A stretch of 41,947 nucleotides of DNA, from positions 1-41,947 of the forward strand of contig JAMOOV010000104.1 in assembly GCA_027065125.1 (NCBI GenBank), read 5' to 3'. Position numbers and translations under genes: made by a program. Below the pieces are notes generated by a model. That model worked only from the letters and a program-made list of their open reading frames with translations, was not told the origin of the DNA and made no database searches. This DNA comes from Campylobacterales bacterium (GTDB taxonomy: Bacteria; Campylobacterota; Campylobacteria; Campylobacterales; JALSKU01). Below, in pieces: positions 24,790 through 37,058 of the stretch (position 1 is the stretch's first letter; every line of letters begins with the position of its first letter).

Positions 24790-26100
24790 TTGTTAGTTGA
24801 TACCATAATCGAACTTTTAAAAAAAGAGATATCTTTACAAGAGTATAACAGATATATAAAGCAATTATCATTTAATGAAAAACTTTCAAAGTCCGATCTT
24901 GTGGTATTTGAAGTACCAAATATACTTGTAGCTAATTGGATCAAATCAAAATATTCCGAAAAATTAGCCCATCTTTACGAAGTTAAAACAGGTAAAAAAC
25001 CAAAAATAGAGATAAAACTAAAATCAAAACAAAAAAGAGGTGTTAAAAAAGAAAAAATACTTGAAATCAAAAAAAATGTGAAAAAAACCATATTAAATCC
25101 CTCTTTTACATTCAGTAGCTTTGTAGTCGGCAGTTCAAATCAATTTGCATATACTATAGCAAAATCCGTATCAGAAAAACCGGGAGTAGTTTATAATCCA
25201 GTATTTATATATGGTCCTACTGGTCTTGGAAAGACTCACCTTATCCATGCCATAGGCAATAATGCTAGTGAAAAAGGAAAAGTTATCATATATGCTACTA
25301 TAGAACAATTTATGAATGATTTTACCTACAATCTAAGAAATCAATCAATGGATAGATTTAGAGAAAAGTATAGAAGCTGTGATATATTACTTATAGACGA
25401 TGTTCAATTTCTAAGCAATAAAATTCAAACTCAAGAGGAGTTTTTTCATACATTTAATGAACTTCACAATAATGGAAAACAGATAATTTTAACTTCAGAT
25501 AAACCTCCAAAAATGATAGCAGGACTTGAAGAGAGATTGAAAAGTAGATTTGAATGGGGTATTAAAGCAGATATTACATTACCTGAACTTGAAACAAAAA
25601 TTGCTATCATAAAGAAAAAATGTGAGATAGACGGAATATACTTAAATAATGATATTGTAAATTACATTGCTACAAACATGGGTGATAATATAAGGGAAAT
25701 AGAGAGTGCTATAATAAACTTAAATGCCTATGCTTCTTTAATGGGACAAAAAATAACATTTGATTTTGCTAAAAATGTTATGAAAGAACAAATCAAAGAG
25801 AGAAATGCAAATATAACCCTTGAAGATATTATAAATGTAATTTCAAGAGAATTAAATATAAAACCAAGTGAAATCAAATCAAAAAGAAGAAGTAAAAATA
25901 TAGTAGAAGCAAGAAGGATAGGAATATATCTAGCAAGAACATTAACACCAAACTCTATGCCTGCTCTTGCATCATTTTTTGGTATGAAAGATCATACAGC
26001 AGTTTCACACAACATGAAAAAAATAAATGAAATCATTCAAAATGATGAAAATTTTAAAATAAGAATAGATGAACTTAAAAATATGATTATTTCTAAATAA
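24790..26100 (+). CDS. dnaA: Chromosomal replication initiator DnaA
   Basis: DnaA binds and melts oriC and loads the replicative helicase. Domain I runs from about residue 1 to 80, followed by a short lysine-rich linker, the AAA+ domain (Walker A GPTGLGKTH at about 142-150, Walker B LLIDDVQF) and the C-terminal DNA-binding domain IV with EARRIGIYLARTL and the signature FGMKDHTAVSHNMKKI. I choose the TTG at 24790: it has AGG 7 nt upstream and gives the usual N-terminal length before IIELLKKEI. A GTG at 24763 is in frame and would add nine residues, but has no SD and overlaps a DnaA-box-like site. Length then is 436 residues. Confidence 0.95.
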   Translation: MLVDTIIELLKKEISLQEYNRYIKQLSFNEKLSKSDLVVFEVPNILVANWIKSKYSEKLAHLYEVKTGKKPKIEIKLKSKQKRGVKKEKILEIKKNVKKTILNPSFTFSSFVVGSSNQFAYTIAKSVSEKPGVVYNPVFIYGPTGLGKTHLIHAIGNNASEKGKVIIYATIEQFMNDFTYNLRNQSMDRFREKYRSCDILLIDDVQFLSNKIQTQEEFFHTFNELHNNGKQIILTSDKPPKMIAGLEERLKSRFEWGIKADITLPELETKIAIIKKKCEIDGIYLNNDIVNYIATNMGDNIREIESAIINLNAYASLMGQKITFDFAKNVMKEQIKERNANITLEDIINVISRELNIKPSEIKSKRRSKNIVEARRIGIYLARTLTPNSMPALASFFGMKDHTAVSHNMKKINEIIQNDENFKIRIDELKNMIISK

Positions 26101-26191
26101 AACTCTTATAAATTTTATTGAAGCTTTGCTTTGATAAAAAGAGGATTTTTAGTGTGAAAAAATGTGAAAAAACAAGGATAGTTTTCTTGTT

Positions 26192-26239
26192 TTGAAAATG
26201 TGAAAATATAGGCTTTAATAAAGTTTTTCACATTTTCAA
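26192..26239. repeat. 15-bp perfect inverted repeat at the origin
   Basis: Arms 26192-26206 (TTGAAAATGTGAAAA) and 26225-26239 (its exact complement) are separated by 18 nt. Each arm contains one DnaA core site, in opposite orientation. It can be a paired DnaA-binding site or a cruciform in the unwinding region. Confidence 0.75.
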
Positions 26240-26248
26240 GGTAATATA

Positions 26249-26263
26249 CTACTATTACTATTT
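26249..26263 (+). other. DnaA-trio-like triplet array
   Basis: Five triplets read CTA CTA TTA CTA TTT, corresponding to 3'-[G/A]A[T/A]-5' units on the other strand, the DnaA-trio consensus. The run closely resembles the trio stretch of the Bacillus subtilis origin and starts 17 nt after the last DnaA core. It would guide DnaA loading on single strands. Confidence 0.55.
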
Positions 26264-26287
26264 TATTTATTAAATAAAGGAGATAAA

Positions 26288-29683
<3,396 letters not shown>

Positions 29684-29684
<1 letters not shown>

Positions 29685-31111
29685 TGCTATATTCAGAAAT
29701 CAAGGAGAGGGAAAATAGATTTTTTCTCTCCTTGAAGATTGCAATTCCATTCTTTTTCTTTCTCTTATTTATATTTTTTATTATTACTACCAATATTGAT
29801 ATAAAAACATTTCTACAAAATAATATAATAGCCTTTTTAATTATATTTTTCATATATGTTTACTATATACTTTATCAGATATATATGGGTTTTAAGACTT
29901 CTATGATAGATAGTATTACAAAAGCTTTTTCAAGAGAACATATATTAAAAATCATAGATAAAAAGATGAAAAAAAAGAGGTTTTTAATAGTTGGTATAAA
30001 AATAAAAAATATAATGGATATAAATGAAAGATATGGCATAAAAAAAACTGATGAAATTTTAAGATTTTTAGTAGAAAAATTGAATAATTTTTTAATAAAA
30101 AAAGAGTATAAAAATATACCTATAGGTCATATAATAGGTGGAAATTTTATATTTTTATTAGATTGTGATAAAAAAAAGATAAATCATATTATAAAACAGT
30201 TTATTAATCAAATCGAAAATAATAATGAAGAGAATATATATTTAAAATTAATATTTTCATTTGTTTGTAGTGATTCACAAAATAGTGCAGATGATATATT
30301 AATTTCTTTATTTGAGCAGTTTGAATTGGATAGTAAAAATAGAAGAAATGGTAAAAGATTAAAGTTAAAAGTTAATGAATTTGAGAGATTGATAATAGAT
30401 TTGATAGAAAAAAAAGAGTTTGATTTTAGATTTCAGCCTGTAAAAAATATAAATAATTTAAAAATAGAGATATATGAAGTTCTTATTAAATTAAATTCTG
30501 ATAAATATGGAAAAATTTCTCAAAAAGATTTTATATCTGTTATAAATAGAATAGGTTATGAAAATATTTTTGATGAAATTTTAATAGAAGAGATAGTAAA
30601 AATTTATCATTTATTAGATAAAAAAGTAAAATTATCCGTAAATATTTCTCTATATTCTATTGAAAACAGTAATTTCTTGAATAATATAAAAAAATTGATA
30701 AAAAATTATGGAAAGATAGAAAAAAATATTATTTTAGATATCAGTGGAAATAGTTATATTGATGATACTATTAAACTAAATGAAAATATAAAAATTTTAA
30801 GAAATATGGGTTTTTTAGTAGCAATAGATAATTTTGGAGGAGATAATAACTCATTTAATTATATTAAAAGTATAAATTTTGATATAGTTAAATTTGATAT
30901 TGAGTATTCTAAAAACTATAAAGATAGAAAAAAAATGGATATATTAAAAGCTTTTATATATATTTTTAAAGATTTAAATATAAAAAGTGTAATAAAATTT
31001 ATAGAGAATGAAGAGAGCTATCAATTTTTTAAAAGTCTTGAAATTGACTATATACAAGGTTATATAGTTGGAAAACCGATTAATTTAAAGCAGTTAAGGA
31101 GTAATTTGTGA
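29684..31111 (+). CDS. Membrane protein with degenerate GGDEF and EAL domains
   Basis: A 475-residue protein. Two membrane helices (about 18-38 and 48-68) precede a GGDEF-like domain in which the signature is reduced to GGNF (residues 152-155), so no diguanylate cyclase activity is expected. The C-terminal half resembles EAL: FRFQPV, YEVLIKL (E265 in place of EAL), LSVNIS, IDNFGGDNNSF for DDFGTGYS, DIVKFD, and YIQGYIVGKP. The strand that usually carries ExxE reads LDISGN, losing an essential metal ligand, and the second D of DDFG is N. It is therefore probably a c-di-GMP receptor or protein-interaction module. Translationally coupled to gyrB (TGATG); very A/T-rich and lysine/isoleucine-biased. 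Confidence 0.82.
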
Positions 31112-31497
31112 AATATGGAGAAAAAGAGATAAAAGAATTTGATATAAATAAAGAGGAAAATTTTTGGCCAAATAAAAATAAAAAAGATTATACTATAAAA
31201 GTGACTTTGCCAGAATTTATGTGTAAATGTCCAAGAAGTGGATATCCTGATTTTGCTACTATACATCTTGAGTATATACCAAATGAAAAAGTTGTGGAAC
31301 TTAAAGCTTTAAAACTTTATATAAACTCATTTATGGATAGGTATATCAGCCATGAAGATAGTATAAATGAGATATTTGATACGATTTTTGAGGGATTAAA
31401 ACCAAAAAAGATGAAAATAATCGGTGATTTTAATCCAAGAGGTAATGTTCATACGGTAATTGAAAGGGAAGAAGATGTTAGATCCAAAGCTGATTGA
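31108..31497 (+). CDS. queF: NADPH-dependent 7-cyano-7-deazaguanine reductase
   Basis: QueF reduces preQ0 to preQ1 in queuosine biosynthesis. This is the short, unimodular type (129 residues). The catalytic cysteine is C41 in CPRSGYPDFATI with D48; VELKALKLYINSF is the substrate-binding E-S/K-K-x-L-K-L-Y-L-like motif and RGNVHTVIERE ends the fold. The start is GTG with SD AAGGAG 6 nt upstream; it overlaps the EAL gene stop. It shares 23 nt at the 3' end with the start of the HD gene. Confidence 0.95.
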   Translation: MKYGEKEIKEFDINKEENFWPNKNKKDYTIKVTLPEFMCKCPRSGYPDFATIHLEYIPNEKVVELKALKLYINSFMDRYISHEDSINEIFDTIFEGLKPKKMKIIGDFNPRGNVHTVIEREEDVRSKAD

Positions 31498-32686
31498 TTA
31501 TTTTTTTACCGCAGCTTCCATACAGAGATGGAACGACTATCCAAGAATGATAGAACTTGTTGAACTTGACAAACAGGCTCATAAGTTTATCATAGCTTAC
31601 TTTATAGCTAAACTTGAAAAGGATGTGGATTATATCGCTCTTATCGAAGGCGGTATATTTGAATTTTTAAGACGAGTTGTAGTTACCGATATTAGGCCTG
31701 ATGTCTTTCATAAAGCTTTGATGCAAAAAAAAGATGAGATAAATTCTTGGGTTATTAAAAATCTCAAAGATTCTATAAAAGATATAGATAATGGTGAATT
31801 TTTAAAAAGGTTTGAAAACTATTTAACGGATGAAAATTCATATAAAAAAGAGAGGTTTATACTAAAAGCTGCCTCATATTTGGCTACAAAGTGGGAATTT
31901 TCTATCGTGTATCAAACAAGTTCATTTTTAAATGATATAGATAAGACGAAGGTTGCGGTGGAAGAGGAGATAGAGGACTATTATGAGCTTATAGGGGTTA
32001 GAAAGATAGCCCTCGGTAAGAAGTTGGCACATCTTATAGATATAAGTGGTAGGCTAAGATTTCAAAAAAGGTGGGCTCAAACTCCTCGTATCCCAAATAC
32101 CTCCGTTCTTGGACATATGTTAATAGTTGCTTTTTTGGGATATTTTTATTCATTAAAAATAAAAGCTTGTAAAAAAAGAGTTGAAAATAACTTTTTCTGT
32201 GCCATTTTTCACGATCTTCCAGAAGCCCTAACAAGAGATATTATTTCTCCGGTAAAATACTCTGTCAGCGGACTTGATGATATTATAAGCGAATATGAGA
32301 TAAGAAAAATAGAGGATGAAATTTTACCTTTAGTTCCATTAAATTTTAAAGATGAATTTAAATATATTCTTGGACTTTATAATGGCAAAAAAGATGAATT
32401 TTCAAACAAGATAAGAGAAAATGGTGTTATAAAAGAGATTGAAGATAGTCAAAAATATAATGAAAACAGATATGAAACTATAGATGGTAAAGCTTTAAAA
32501 GCATGTGATAGGATAGCAGCTTTTATAGAGGCAACTTTGTCTATATCTTATGGAGTAAAATCAAAAGAGTTGGTACAGGGAAAAGCCACAATAGAGGAAA
32601 AGTTACAACAAAGCGGTAAAATAGGTAGTATTGATTTTTATAAACTTGCAAAAGATATAGAGAAGTATTTTAGTAACGAGTCGTAA
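31475..32686 (+). CDS. HD-domain protein, YfbR/HD_3-like nucleotidase
   Basis: A 403-residue protein. The C-terminal half holds an HD metal-dependent phosphohydrolase domain: H214 in NTSVLGHMLIVA, H246-D247 in AIFHDLPEALTRDIISPVKYS, and a later D in LKACDRIAAFIEA. The string HDLPEALTRD-x-x-x-PVK is close to the YfbR 5'-deoxynucleotidase pattern (HD-x-x-E-x-x-x-x-D-x-x-x-P-V-K). The N-terminal 190 residues are helical and not recognised. I start at the ATG at 31475, preceded by GGGAAG; a TTG five codons upstream is also in frame. It overlaps queF by 23 nt. Its stop codon abuts the 3' end of the convergent SRP RNA gene. Confidence 0.82.
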   Translation: MLDPKLIDYFFTAASIQRWNDYPRMIELVELDKQAHKFIIAYFIAKLEKDVDYIALIEGGIFEFLRRVVVTDIRPDVFHKALMQKKDEINSWVIKNLKDSIKDIDNGEFLKRFENYLTDENSYKKERFILKAASYLATKWEFSIVYQTSSFLNDIDKTKVAVEEEIEDYYELIGVRKIALGKKLAHLIDISGRLRFQKRWAQTPRIPNTSVLGHMLIVAFLGYFYSLKIKACKKRVENNFFCAIFHDLPEALTRDIISPVKYSVSGLDDIISEYEIRKIEDEILPLVPLNFKDEFKYILGLYNGKKDEFSNKIRENGVIKEIEDSQKYNENRYETIDGKALKACDRIAAFIEATLSISYGVKSKELVQGKATIEEKLQQSGKIGSIDFYKLAKDIEKYFSNES

Positions 32687-32687
32687 G

Positions 32688-32793
32688 CACTCCTCTTCAG
32701 ATGGCTGCGGCACATGGTGATTTAAGGTGCTCTGCTGTGTTCCCACCCTGAAGCATTGTCTTAAAAAACCATTGCACAGGTCTGAAGAGAAGC
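32688..32793 (-). ncRNA. ffs: Signal recognition particle RNA, small bacterial (4.5S) type
   Basis: On the minus strand the ends pair (CTCTTCAGA near the 5' end with TCTGAAGAG near the 3' end) and the distal hairpin reads TCAGG - GTG - GGAA - CAC - AGCAGA. That is the conserved helix-8 core recognised by Ffh, with a GGAA tetraloop. About 105 nt, comparable to E. coli 4.5S; no Alu domain. A TATAAT lies 7 nt upstream of the inferred 5' end (about 32793). Ends are inferred from pairing, good to a few bases. Confidence 0.88.
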
Positions 32794-32799
32794 AATACA

Positions 32800-32805
32800 A
32801 TTATA
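32800..32805 (-). promoter_or_regulatory. Promoter -10 (TATAAT) of the SRP RNA gene
   Basis: A perfect TATAAT on the minus strand, 6-7 nt before the inferred SRP RNA start at a G. Upstream is T-rich without an obvious -35, as usual in this phylum. Confidence 0.65.
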
Positions 32806-32843
32806 GTAAAAAAGAGTTGAATATAAGATAAAAGGTTGTTATA

Positions 32844-33284
32844 TTGTTTAGAAAGTTAAAGATAGCACTTTTCTCATTTTTTAGAGAATTTCTTGTTTTT
32901 CATCATAGTTCTTTAGAATTTCGAGCAAAACTTTTAACGGCTATGATAAGTGCAGGAAAGGGAGATTTGGAATGTGAAGAGAAAACTTTGGAAGAGATAG
33001 CTCATAGTATATATAAAAATGATGAAATTAGAGCCGATATTTTAATTAAAACAACACATGAATATATCGAAAAAGTTAAAGAGATGAATGATCTTGATAT
33101 AGATGAACTTATATTAGATATTGATAAAAATCTTAAAAAACATCGTAAATTTTATAGTAAAATAGATATAGATATTTTAAAAAGATTTTTAAAATGCAAA
33201 GCTTCCACTGATGAAAAACTTTTGAGACTTAGAATTATAGAATTTTTACAAAATGAGTTAAAAGAGAGTAAAGGTAAAAAATAG
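32844..33284 (+). CDS. Conserved-looking hypothetical helical protein
   Basis: A 146-residue, all-helical, cytoplasmic-looking protein that I do not recognise. The pattern LEFRAKLLTAMISAGKGDLECEE, then short amphipathic helices with a D-I-D-x-D-x-L-I-L-D-I-D-K-N acidic stretch, faintly recalls TerB-like domains but without the metal-binding signature; I would not assign it. The start is TTG with AAAAGG 8 nt upstream; no in-frame ATG lies before the conserved-looking part. It stands alone between the SRP RNA (divergent) and pcm (convergent, 15 nt away). Confidence 0.65.
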   Translation: MFRKLKIALFSFFREFLVFHHSSLEFRAKLLTAMISAGKGDLECEEKTLEEIAHSIYKNDEIRADILIKTTHEYIEKVKEMNDLDIDELILDIDKNLKKHRKFYSKIDIDILKRFLKCKASTDEKLLRLRIIEFLQNELKESKGKK

Positions 33285-33299
33285 ATATTGTGCAGTGTA

Positions 33300-33941
33300 T
33301 TATTCTGTACCGTTTAATATTGGAACAAAAAGACATTGTTCCAATTCTGTTATAGTTATTTTATCATTATTTTTTACAAATCTTGTGATGATATGTTTTT
33401 CGCCTTTTTCTATGGGAGCTACTAAAATACTACCATTTTTTAGTTGATCAAATATCTTTTGAGGTATCTCTTTTGCTGTTGCGGAAAAGAGTATTCGATC
33501 ATAGGGGGCAAAACTACTCCAACCGTTTTGACCGTCATCACACCTAACATTGATATTATTGATTTGTAACTCTTTAAATCTCTTTTTTGCTTCATTTGAC
33601 AGTCTTTCTATCCTCTCTATACTAAAAACTCTTCTTATGAGTTTGCTAAGTATGGCAGCTTGATATCCGCTACCACAACCAACTTCAAGGATACTATCAA
33701 CACCCTTATCTATTAGTAGTGCTTGTGTCATCTTTGCTACAGTTAAAGGGGAACTTATCCATTGATTTGAAGATAGTGGCAAAGCATCAAGTTTATAGGC
33801 AAGATGTTTCAACCCGGCAGGAACAAATAGCTCTCTTTTTACTGATGCTATAGCATTTTTAATTTCTTTATCAAGGGGAAAGATTTTCTCTATCTCATTT
33901 GCCATCTTTTTACATTTTTGTAATTCAATTTTTTCTATCAT
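33300..33941 (-). CDS. pcm: Protein-L-isoaspartate O-methyltransferase
   Basis: Pcm methylates abnormal L-isoaspartyl residues to start their repair. The 213 residues carry the motifs RELFVPAGLKHLAYKLDALPL, SSPLTVAKMTQAL (substrate loop), the SAM-binding ILEVGCGSGYQAAIL and FSIER. The ATG overlaps the nitrilase gene stop by 4 nt. Last gene of the purM-nrdB-nitrilase-pcm run. Confidence 0.94.
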   Translation of the reverse strand: MIEKIELQKCKKMANEIEKIFPLDKEIKNAIASVKRELFVPAGLKHLAYKLDALPLSSNQWISSPLTVAKMTQALLIDKGVDSILEVGCGSGYQAAILSKLIRRVFSIERIERLSNEAKKRFKELQINNINVRCDDGQNGWSSFAPYDRILFSATAKEIPQKIFDQLKNGSILVAPIEKGEKHIITRFVKNNDKITITELEQCLFVPILNGTE

Positions 33942-34669
33942 TTTATACCTATATCCAAATATCTTCTCATCTTTTTAATCTCGGAGAGATCTATCTTCTT
34001 TTGTATGTAAGATTTTCTATCATCTTTATAAAGATTTCCGAAAGGAGAGCTAATAAGAGAGCTTTTTGCCATATCATCATTTGAACTGTTTGAGACTACT
34101 ACAAAGCACTGGTTTATCACCGAAAGAGAGTTTGCTATGATTTCTAACTGCTTTTTTCTGGGTTTTCCCCATAGTGAAGGTACAAGTATCACATCCGCCC
34201 CTTTTATTTTTTTCCAAAGATTTATAAATCTCAACTCAAAGCAGATAAGCACAGCATATTTTATGCCATCAATCTGCACCACTTTTATATCTTCTGATTT
34301 TCCTTTTTTAAAGTATTTGTGTTCATCTCCTAACTTAAAAAGCTCATATTTGTCTCTTTGATATAGTATATGTCGATTGTATATCAACTTGGCTCTGTTA
34401 TAAAAAGATCCCCCTTTTTCCTCTATCATGCTAAGACATAATGTTTTATCTTTGGTTAATTCTAACAAATCTCTCTCTATCTTTTTGGAAAAATTTGATG
34501 CTTTTTTCATATCTTTATAACAAAAATTGCTTAAGCAAAGTTCGGGTGCTACGATGATAGAATTGTCAGGAGTTTTTTTTAGCAATGAAGAGAGCTTTTT
34601 AAAATTCTCTTCGAATGCAAAATCTTTATAGGAAAATTGGAGTGAAATAACCTCTTTAAAAGTCGTCAA
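33938..34669 (-). CDS. Nitrilase-superfamily carbon-nitrogen hydrolase
   Basis: A 243-residue amidohydrolase of the nitrilase fold with the catalytic triad visible: E43 in [11 protein letters not shown]107 in QRDKYELF and C143 in [18 protein letters not shown]-like [11 protein letters not shown] follows. The substrate is not predictable; members cleave small amides such as omega-amidated metabolites. It is shorter than most (about 260-280), chiefly at the N-terminus. The best start is a TTG at 34669 inside the last codons of nrdB (14-nt overlap) with GGAAG 8 nt upstream; no ATG is available near the N-terminus. Confidence 0.85.
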   Translation of the reverse strand: MTTFKEVISLQFSYKDFAFEENFKKLSSLLKKTPDNSIIVAPELCLSNFCYKDMKKASNFSKKIERDLLELTKDKTLCLSMIEEKGGSFYNRAKLIYNRHILYQRDKYELFKLGDEHKYFKKGKSEDIKVVQIDGIKYAVLICFELRFINLWKKIKGADVILVPSLWGKPRKKQLEIIANSLSVINQCFVVVSNSSNDDMAKSSLISSPFGNLYKDDRKSYIQKKIDLSEIKKMRRYLDIGIK

Positions 34670-35681
34670 AAGTTAGACTTCCTTTTGAGTAGTTAGTAAC
34701 ATTTCCTTCAAAAAAGTTGGTTTTTTGATCGTTAAATTTAGAAAAATTATCAACCCATTTTATAGGATGTTCTATACCATTATAAAGAGGTTTCATACCT
34801 ACAGCTTTCAATCTATCATTTGCAAGATATTTTATATATTTATCTATTATTTCATCGGTAAGTCCGAGAATTTGCCCATTTGTTATATATTGTCCCCAAG
34901 AAACTTCAAGTTTAACAGCCTCTTCAAACATATGATAAACTTCATCAAGTAGAGTTTTTGTAAATAGATCTGGTCTCTCTTTTTTGACAGTATTTATCAT
35001 ATTTTGAAAAAGAAGAAGATGAGTTACCTCATCTCTTTGTATAAATCTTATCATTTGAGCGGAACCAAGCATCTTTCCACTTCTTGCTAAAGTGTAAAAG
35101 AATGTAAAACCGCTATAAAAGTACAATCCCTCAAGAATTTGATTGGCAAACATTGCTTTTACGATTTGATCTTCAGTCGGATTTTCCGCCAATTTCTCAT
35201 AAACACTTGCTATGTAGTCGTTTTTGCCTTTTAATTGCATATCATTTCTCCACATCTCATATATTTCATCTGTATTACTTGAGATGCTATCTACCATAAC
35301 TGCATAACTTTGAGAGTGAAGAGCCTCTTCATAAGCTTGTCTAACAAGTATAAGGTTTATCTCCGGAGCCGTTATAAAAGGGTTTACATTGTCTATTAAA
35401 TTGTTCGTTTGCAAAGAGTCCATAAATATAAGCTGTGAAAGAGCTTTATCATAAGAGACTTTCTCTTGGTCGGTCAACTGCTTATAATCTCTAACATCAG
35501 CTGTCATGTCCACCTCTTTGGGAAACCAAGTATTGTTTAACATCATGTCCCAAAGATTGTATGCCCATTGATATTTTATTTTATTTAGTTCAAATATACC
35601 AGTTGGATTGCCTCCAAAAACTTTTCTGTCGCTAACACCCTCTTTTGAAGTTGGATTGTATATCTTTTTTCTCTCTACCAT
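34656..35681 (-). CDS. nrdB: Class I ribonucleotide reductase beta subunit
   Basis: NrdB carries the dimetal-oxo centre and radical tyrosine that drive aerobic ribonucleotide reduction by NrdA. All ligands are visible with E. coli-like spacing: D88, E119 and H122 (EEALHSQSY), E184, E218 and H221 (RDEVTH), and the radical tyrosine Y126. So this is a classic tyrosyl-radical type rather than the Y-to-F class Ic. The C-terminus (SLTFDDF) fits the NrdA-docking tail. No nrdA lies within the window. SD AAGGATAAAG precedes the ATG; purM ends 10 nt upstream and the nitrilase gene overlaps downstream. Confidence 0.96.
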   Translation of the reverse strand: MVERKKIYNPTSKEGVSDRKVFGGNPTGIFELNKIKYQWAYNLWDMMLNNTWFPKEVDMTADVRDYKQLTDQEKVSYDKALSQLIFMDSLQTNNLIDNVNPFITAPEINLILVRQAYEEALHSQSYAVMVDSISSNTDEIYEMWRNDMQLKGKNDYIASVYEKLAENPTEDQIVKAMFANQILEGLYFYSGFTFFYTLARSGKMLGSAQMIRFIQRDEVTHLLLFQNMINTVKKERPDLFTKTLLDEVYHMFEEAVKLEVSWGQYITNGQILGLTDEIIDKYIKYLANDRLKAVGMKPLYNGIEHPIKWVDNFSKFNDQKTNFFEGNVTNYSKGSLTFDDF

Positions 35682-35691
35682 CTTTATCCTT

Positions 35692-36687
35692 TTATACTAT
35701 CTCTACTTTTTTATCACCCGATACTACTTCTCCTATGATATATCCGTCGGAGTTTTTCAAAACGGTATCAACACTATCTTTATCTACTATTAAAACCATT
35801 CCAACTCCCATATTGAATGTTCTAAACATTTCATCTTCATTTATATATTTACTCATATAGTCAAATATGGCAATAGATTTTAAACTATCTTTTTTTACTA
35901 TTGCTTTTAAGTGTTTTGGTAATGCTCTTGGTAGATTTTCTGTAATACCGCCTCCTGTTATGTGAGCCAAGGCATTGATATGCTCTTTTAGTTTCTTAAA
36001 TGTTTTGACATATATGTGAGTAGGCTCTAAAAGTATATCTATAAGTTTTTTCCCATCAAATTCATCGTCAAATTTGTGATTTAATTTCTCAAAAAAGAGT
36101 TTTCTGACAAGTGAATATCCGTTTGAGTGTATACCGGAACTCGGAAGAGCTATGAGTATATCTCCAGCTTTTACTTTGTCACTTCTGTCAAGCTCATCTT
36201 TTTCGGCAATTCCTACAGCAAATCCCGCAAGGTCAAAATCTCCCTTTGCATACATTCCGGGCATCTCCGCTGTCTCTCCTCCTATCAATGCACACTCAGA
36301 CTGCATGCATCCCTTGCTTATGCCTTTGACTATGGATGCGGACTCTTCAACGATAAGTTTACTGGTAGCATAGTAGTCAAGAAAAAACAGAGGAGTTGCA
36401 AAGTTACAAATCAAATCATTTACACACATAGCTACCAAGTCTATACCTACGGTATCGAATTTTTTAGCATCTATGGCAAGTTTGAGTTTTGTTCCCACTC
36501 CGTCGGTTGCTCCGAGAATTACCGGTTTTTTATATCCGGTTGGTAATTCGTAAGCTCCTGCAAAAGAGCCTATACCACCTATAACATTTTTATTGAAAGT
36601 AGCAGAAACAAAAGGCTTTATCTCTTCGACAAATCTTGCCCCTTCATCTATATCTACTCCTGCATCTTTATAATTTAATTCACTCAT
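35692..36687 (-). CDS. purM: Phosphoribosylformylglycinamidine cyclo-ligase
   Basis: PurM (AIR synthetase) closes FGAM to AIR with ATP in purine synthesis. The 331 residues contain [15 protein letters not shown] at the N-terminus, the [14 protein letters not shown]-loop-like motif, [37 protein letters not shown] and [22 protein letters not shown] precedes the ATG. It sits upstream of nrdB (10-nt gap), linking nucleotide synthesis genes. Confidence 0.97.
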   Translation of the reverse strand: MSELNYKDAGVDIDEGARFVEEIKPFVSATFNKNVIGGIGSFAGAYELPTGYKKPVILGATDGVGTKLKLAIDAKKFDTVGIDLVAMCVNDLICNFATPLFFLDYYATSKLIVEESASIVKGISKGCMQSECALIGGETAEMPGMYAKGDFDLAGFAVGIAEKDELDRSDKVKAGDILIALPSSGIHSNGYSLVRKLFFEKLNHKFDDEFDGKKLIDILLEPTHIYVKTFKKLKEHINALAHITGGGITENLPRALPKHLKAIVKKDSLKSIAIFDYMSKYINEDEMFRTFNMGVGMVLIVDKDSVDTVLKNSDGYIIGEVVSGDKKVEIV

Positions 36688-36703
36688 ATTTATCTTTATC
36701 CTT

Positions 36704-36925
36704 TTAATCTTTCCATTCGCAAGGAGGAAATATCTTTTTTAAAAACCAAATAGATGGACAAAAGTTGGTAAATGCCCATATTATAAGCATTATTATAATA
36801 AAAGTTTGTAAAACTACAGCTGTTTGAAACATTGTTCTATCTCCGCTTAAACCCAATGCAAAAAGCCATAAAATGATACCAAGCATTATAGCAGTCATAA
36901 GTCTTTGGATTCTTTGATAACACAT
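36704..36925 (-). CDS. Small two-helix membrane protein, DUF2892-like
   Basis: A 73-residue protein with two membrane helices (about 9-28 and 35-52). The remainder includes a small NFCPSIWFLKKIF segment and a second cysteine near the end (PPCEWKD). The short two-helix layout with C-P near the end of helix 2 resembles DUF2892/YgaP-type proteins, which often stand beside sulfur-metabolism genes, but the match is only by eye. I start at the ATG at 36925 with SD AAAAGG; a longer frame with 19 extra charged residues is open upstream but lacks an SD. purM starts 16 nt downstream. Confidence 0.6.
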   Translation of the reverse strand: MCYQRIQRLMTAIMLGIILWLFALGLSGDRTMFQTAVVLQTFIIIMLIIWAFTNFCPSIWFLKKIFPPCEWKD

Positions 36926-37058
36926 ATTTTTCCTTTTTGAATCTTTTTTGAATCTAATATGTCTTTGATATTTTATCCACAATATGATAAAATATTAATA
37001 AATGATTGATACAAACTCAATAAATCTATTACAAAATTTGAGTTAAAAAGGGAAATAT
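36926..37058. promoter_or_regulatory. Divergent promoter region before coaE
   Basis: Between the small membrane protein (minus) and coaE (plus). It contains a tandem TTTTTGAATC (36934-36943 and 36945-36954), a TATGATAAAAT -10 candidate near 36983-36993, and a 7-bp inverted repeat AACTCAA/TTGAGTT (37014-37020 and 37038-37044) just before the coaE SD. Confidence 0.35.

Larger units (their letters stand above)
26101..26287. other. oriC part 2: dnaA-dnaN intergenic region with DnaA boxes and unwinding element
   Basis: This 187-nt gap has inverted DnaA-core sites GTGAA at 26154-26158, 26164-26168 and 26200-26204 and a direct TTCAC at 26227-26231. Immediately after the last site come a DnaA-trio-like triplet array and an AT-only stretch up to the dnaN SD (AAAGGAG at 26276-26282). 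This order (boxes, trio, AT-rich DNA) is that of a bacterial basal unwinding system. The sites also place dnaN under possible DnaA control. Confidence 0.7.

Noticed and set aside
36127-36546. 139-codon open frame opposite purM
   Set aside because: Lies entirely within conserved purM motifs and has no start signals.
36973-36981. TTATCCACA, the E. coli DnaA-box consensus, upstream of coaE
   Set aside because: Single copy far from dnaA, and DnaA of this phylum prefers TTCAC cores; probably chance.
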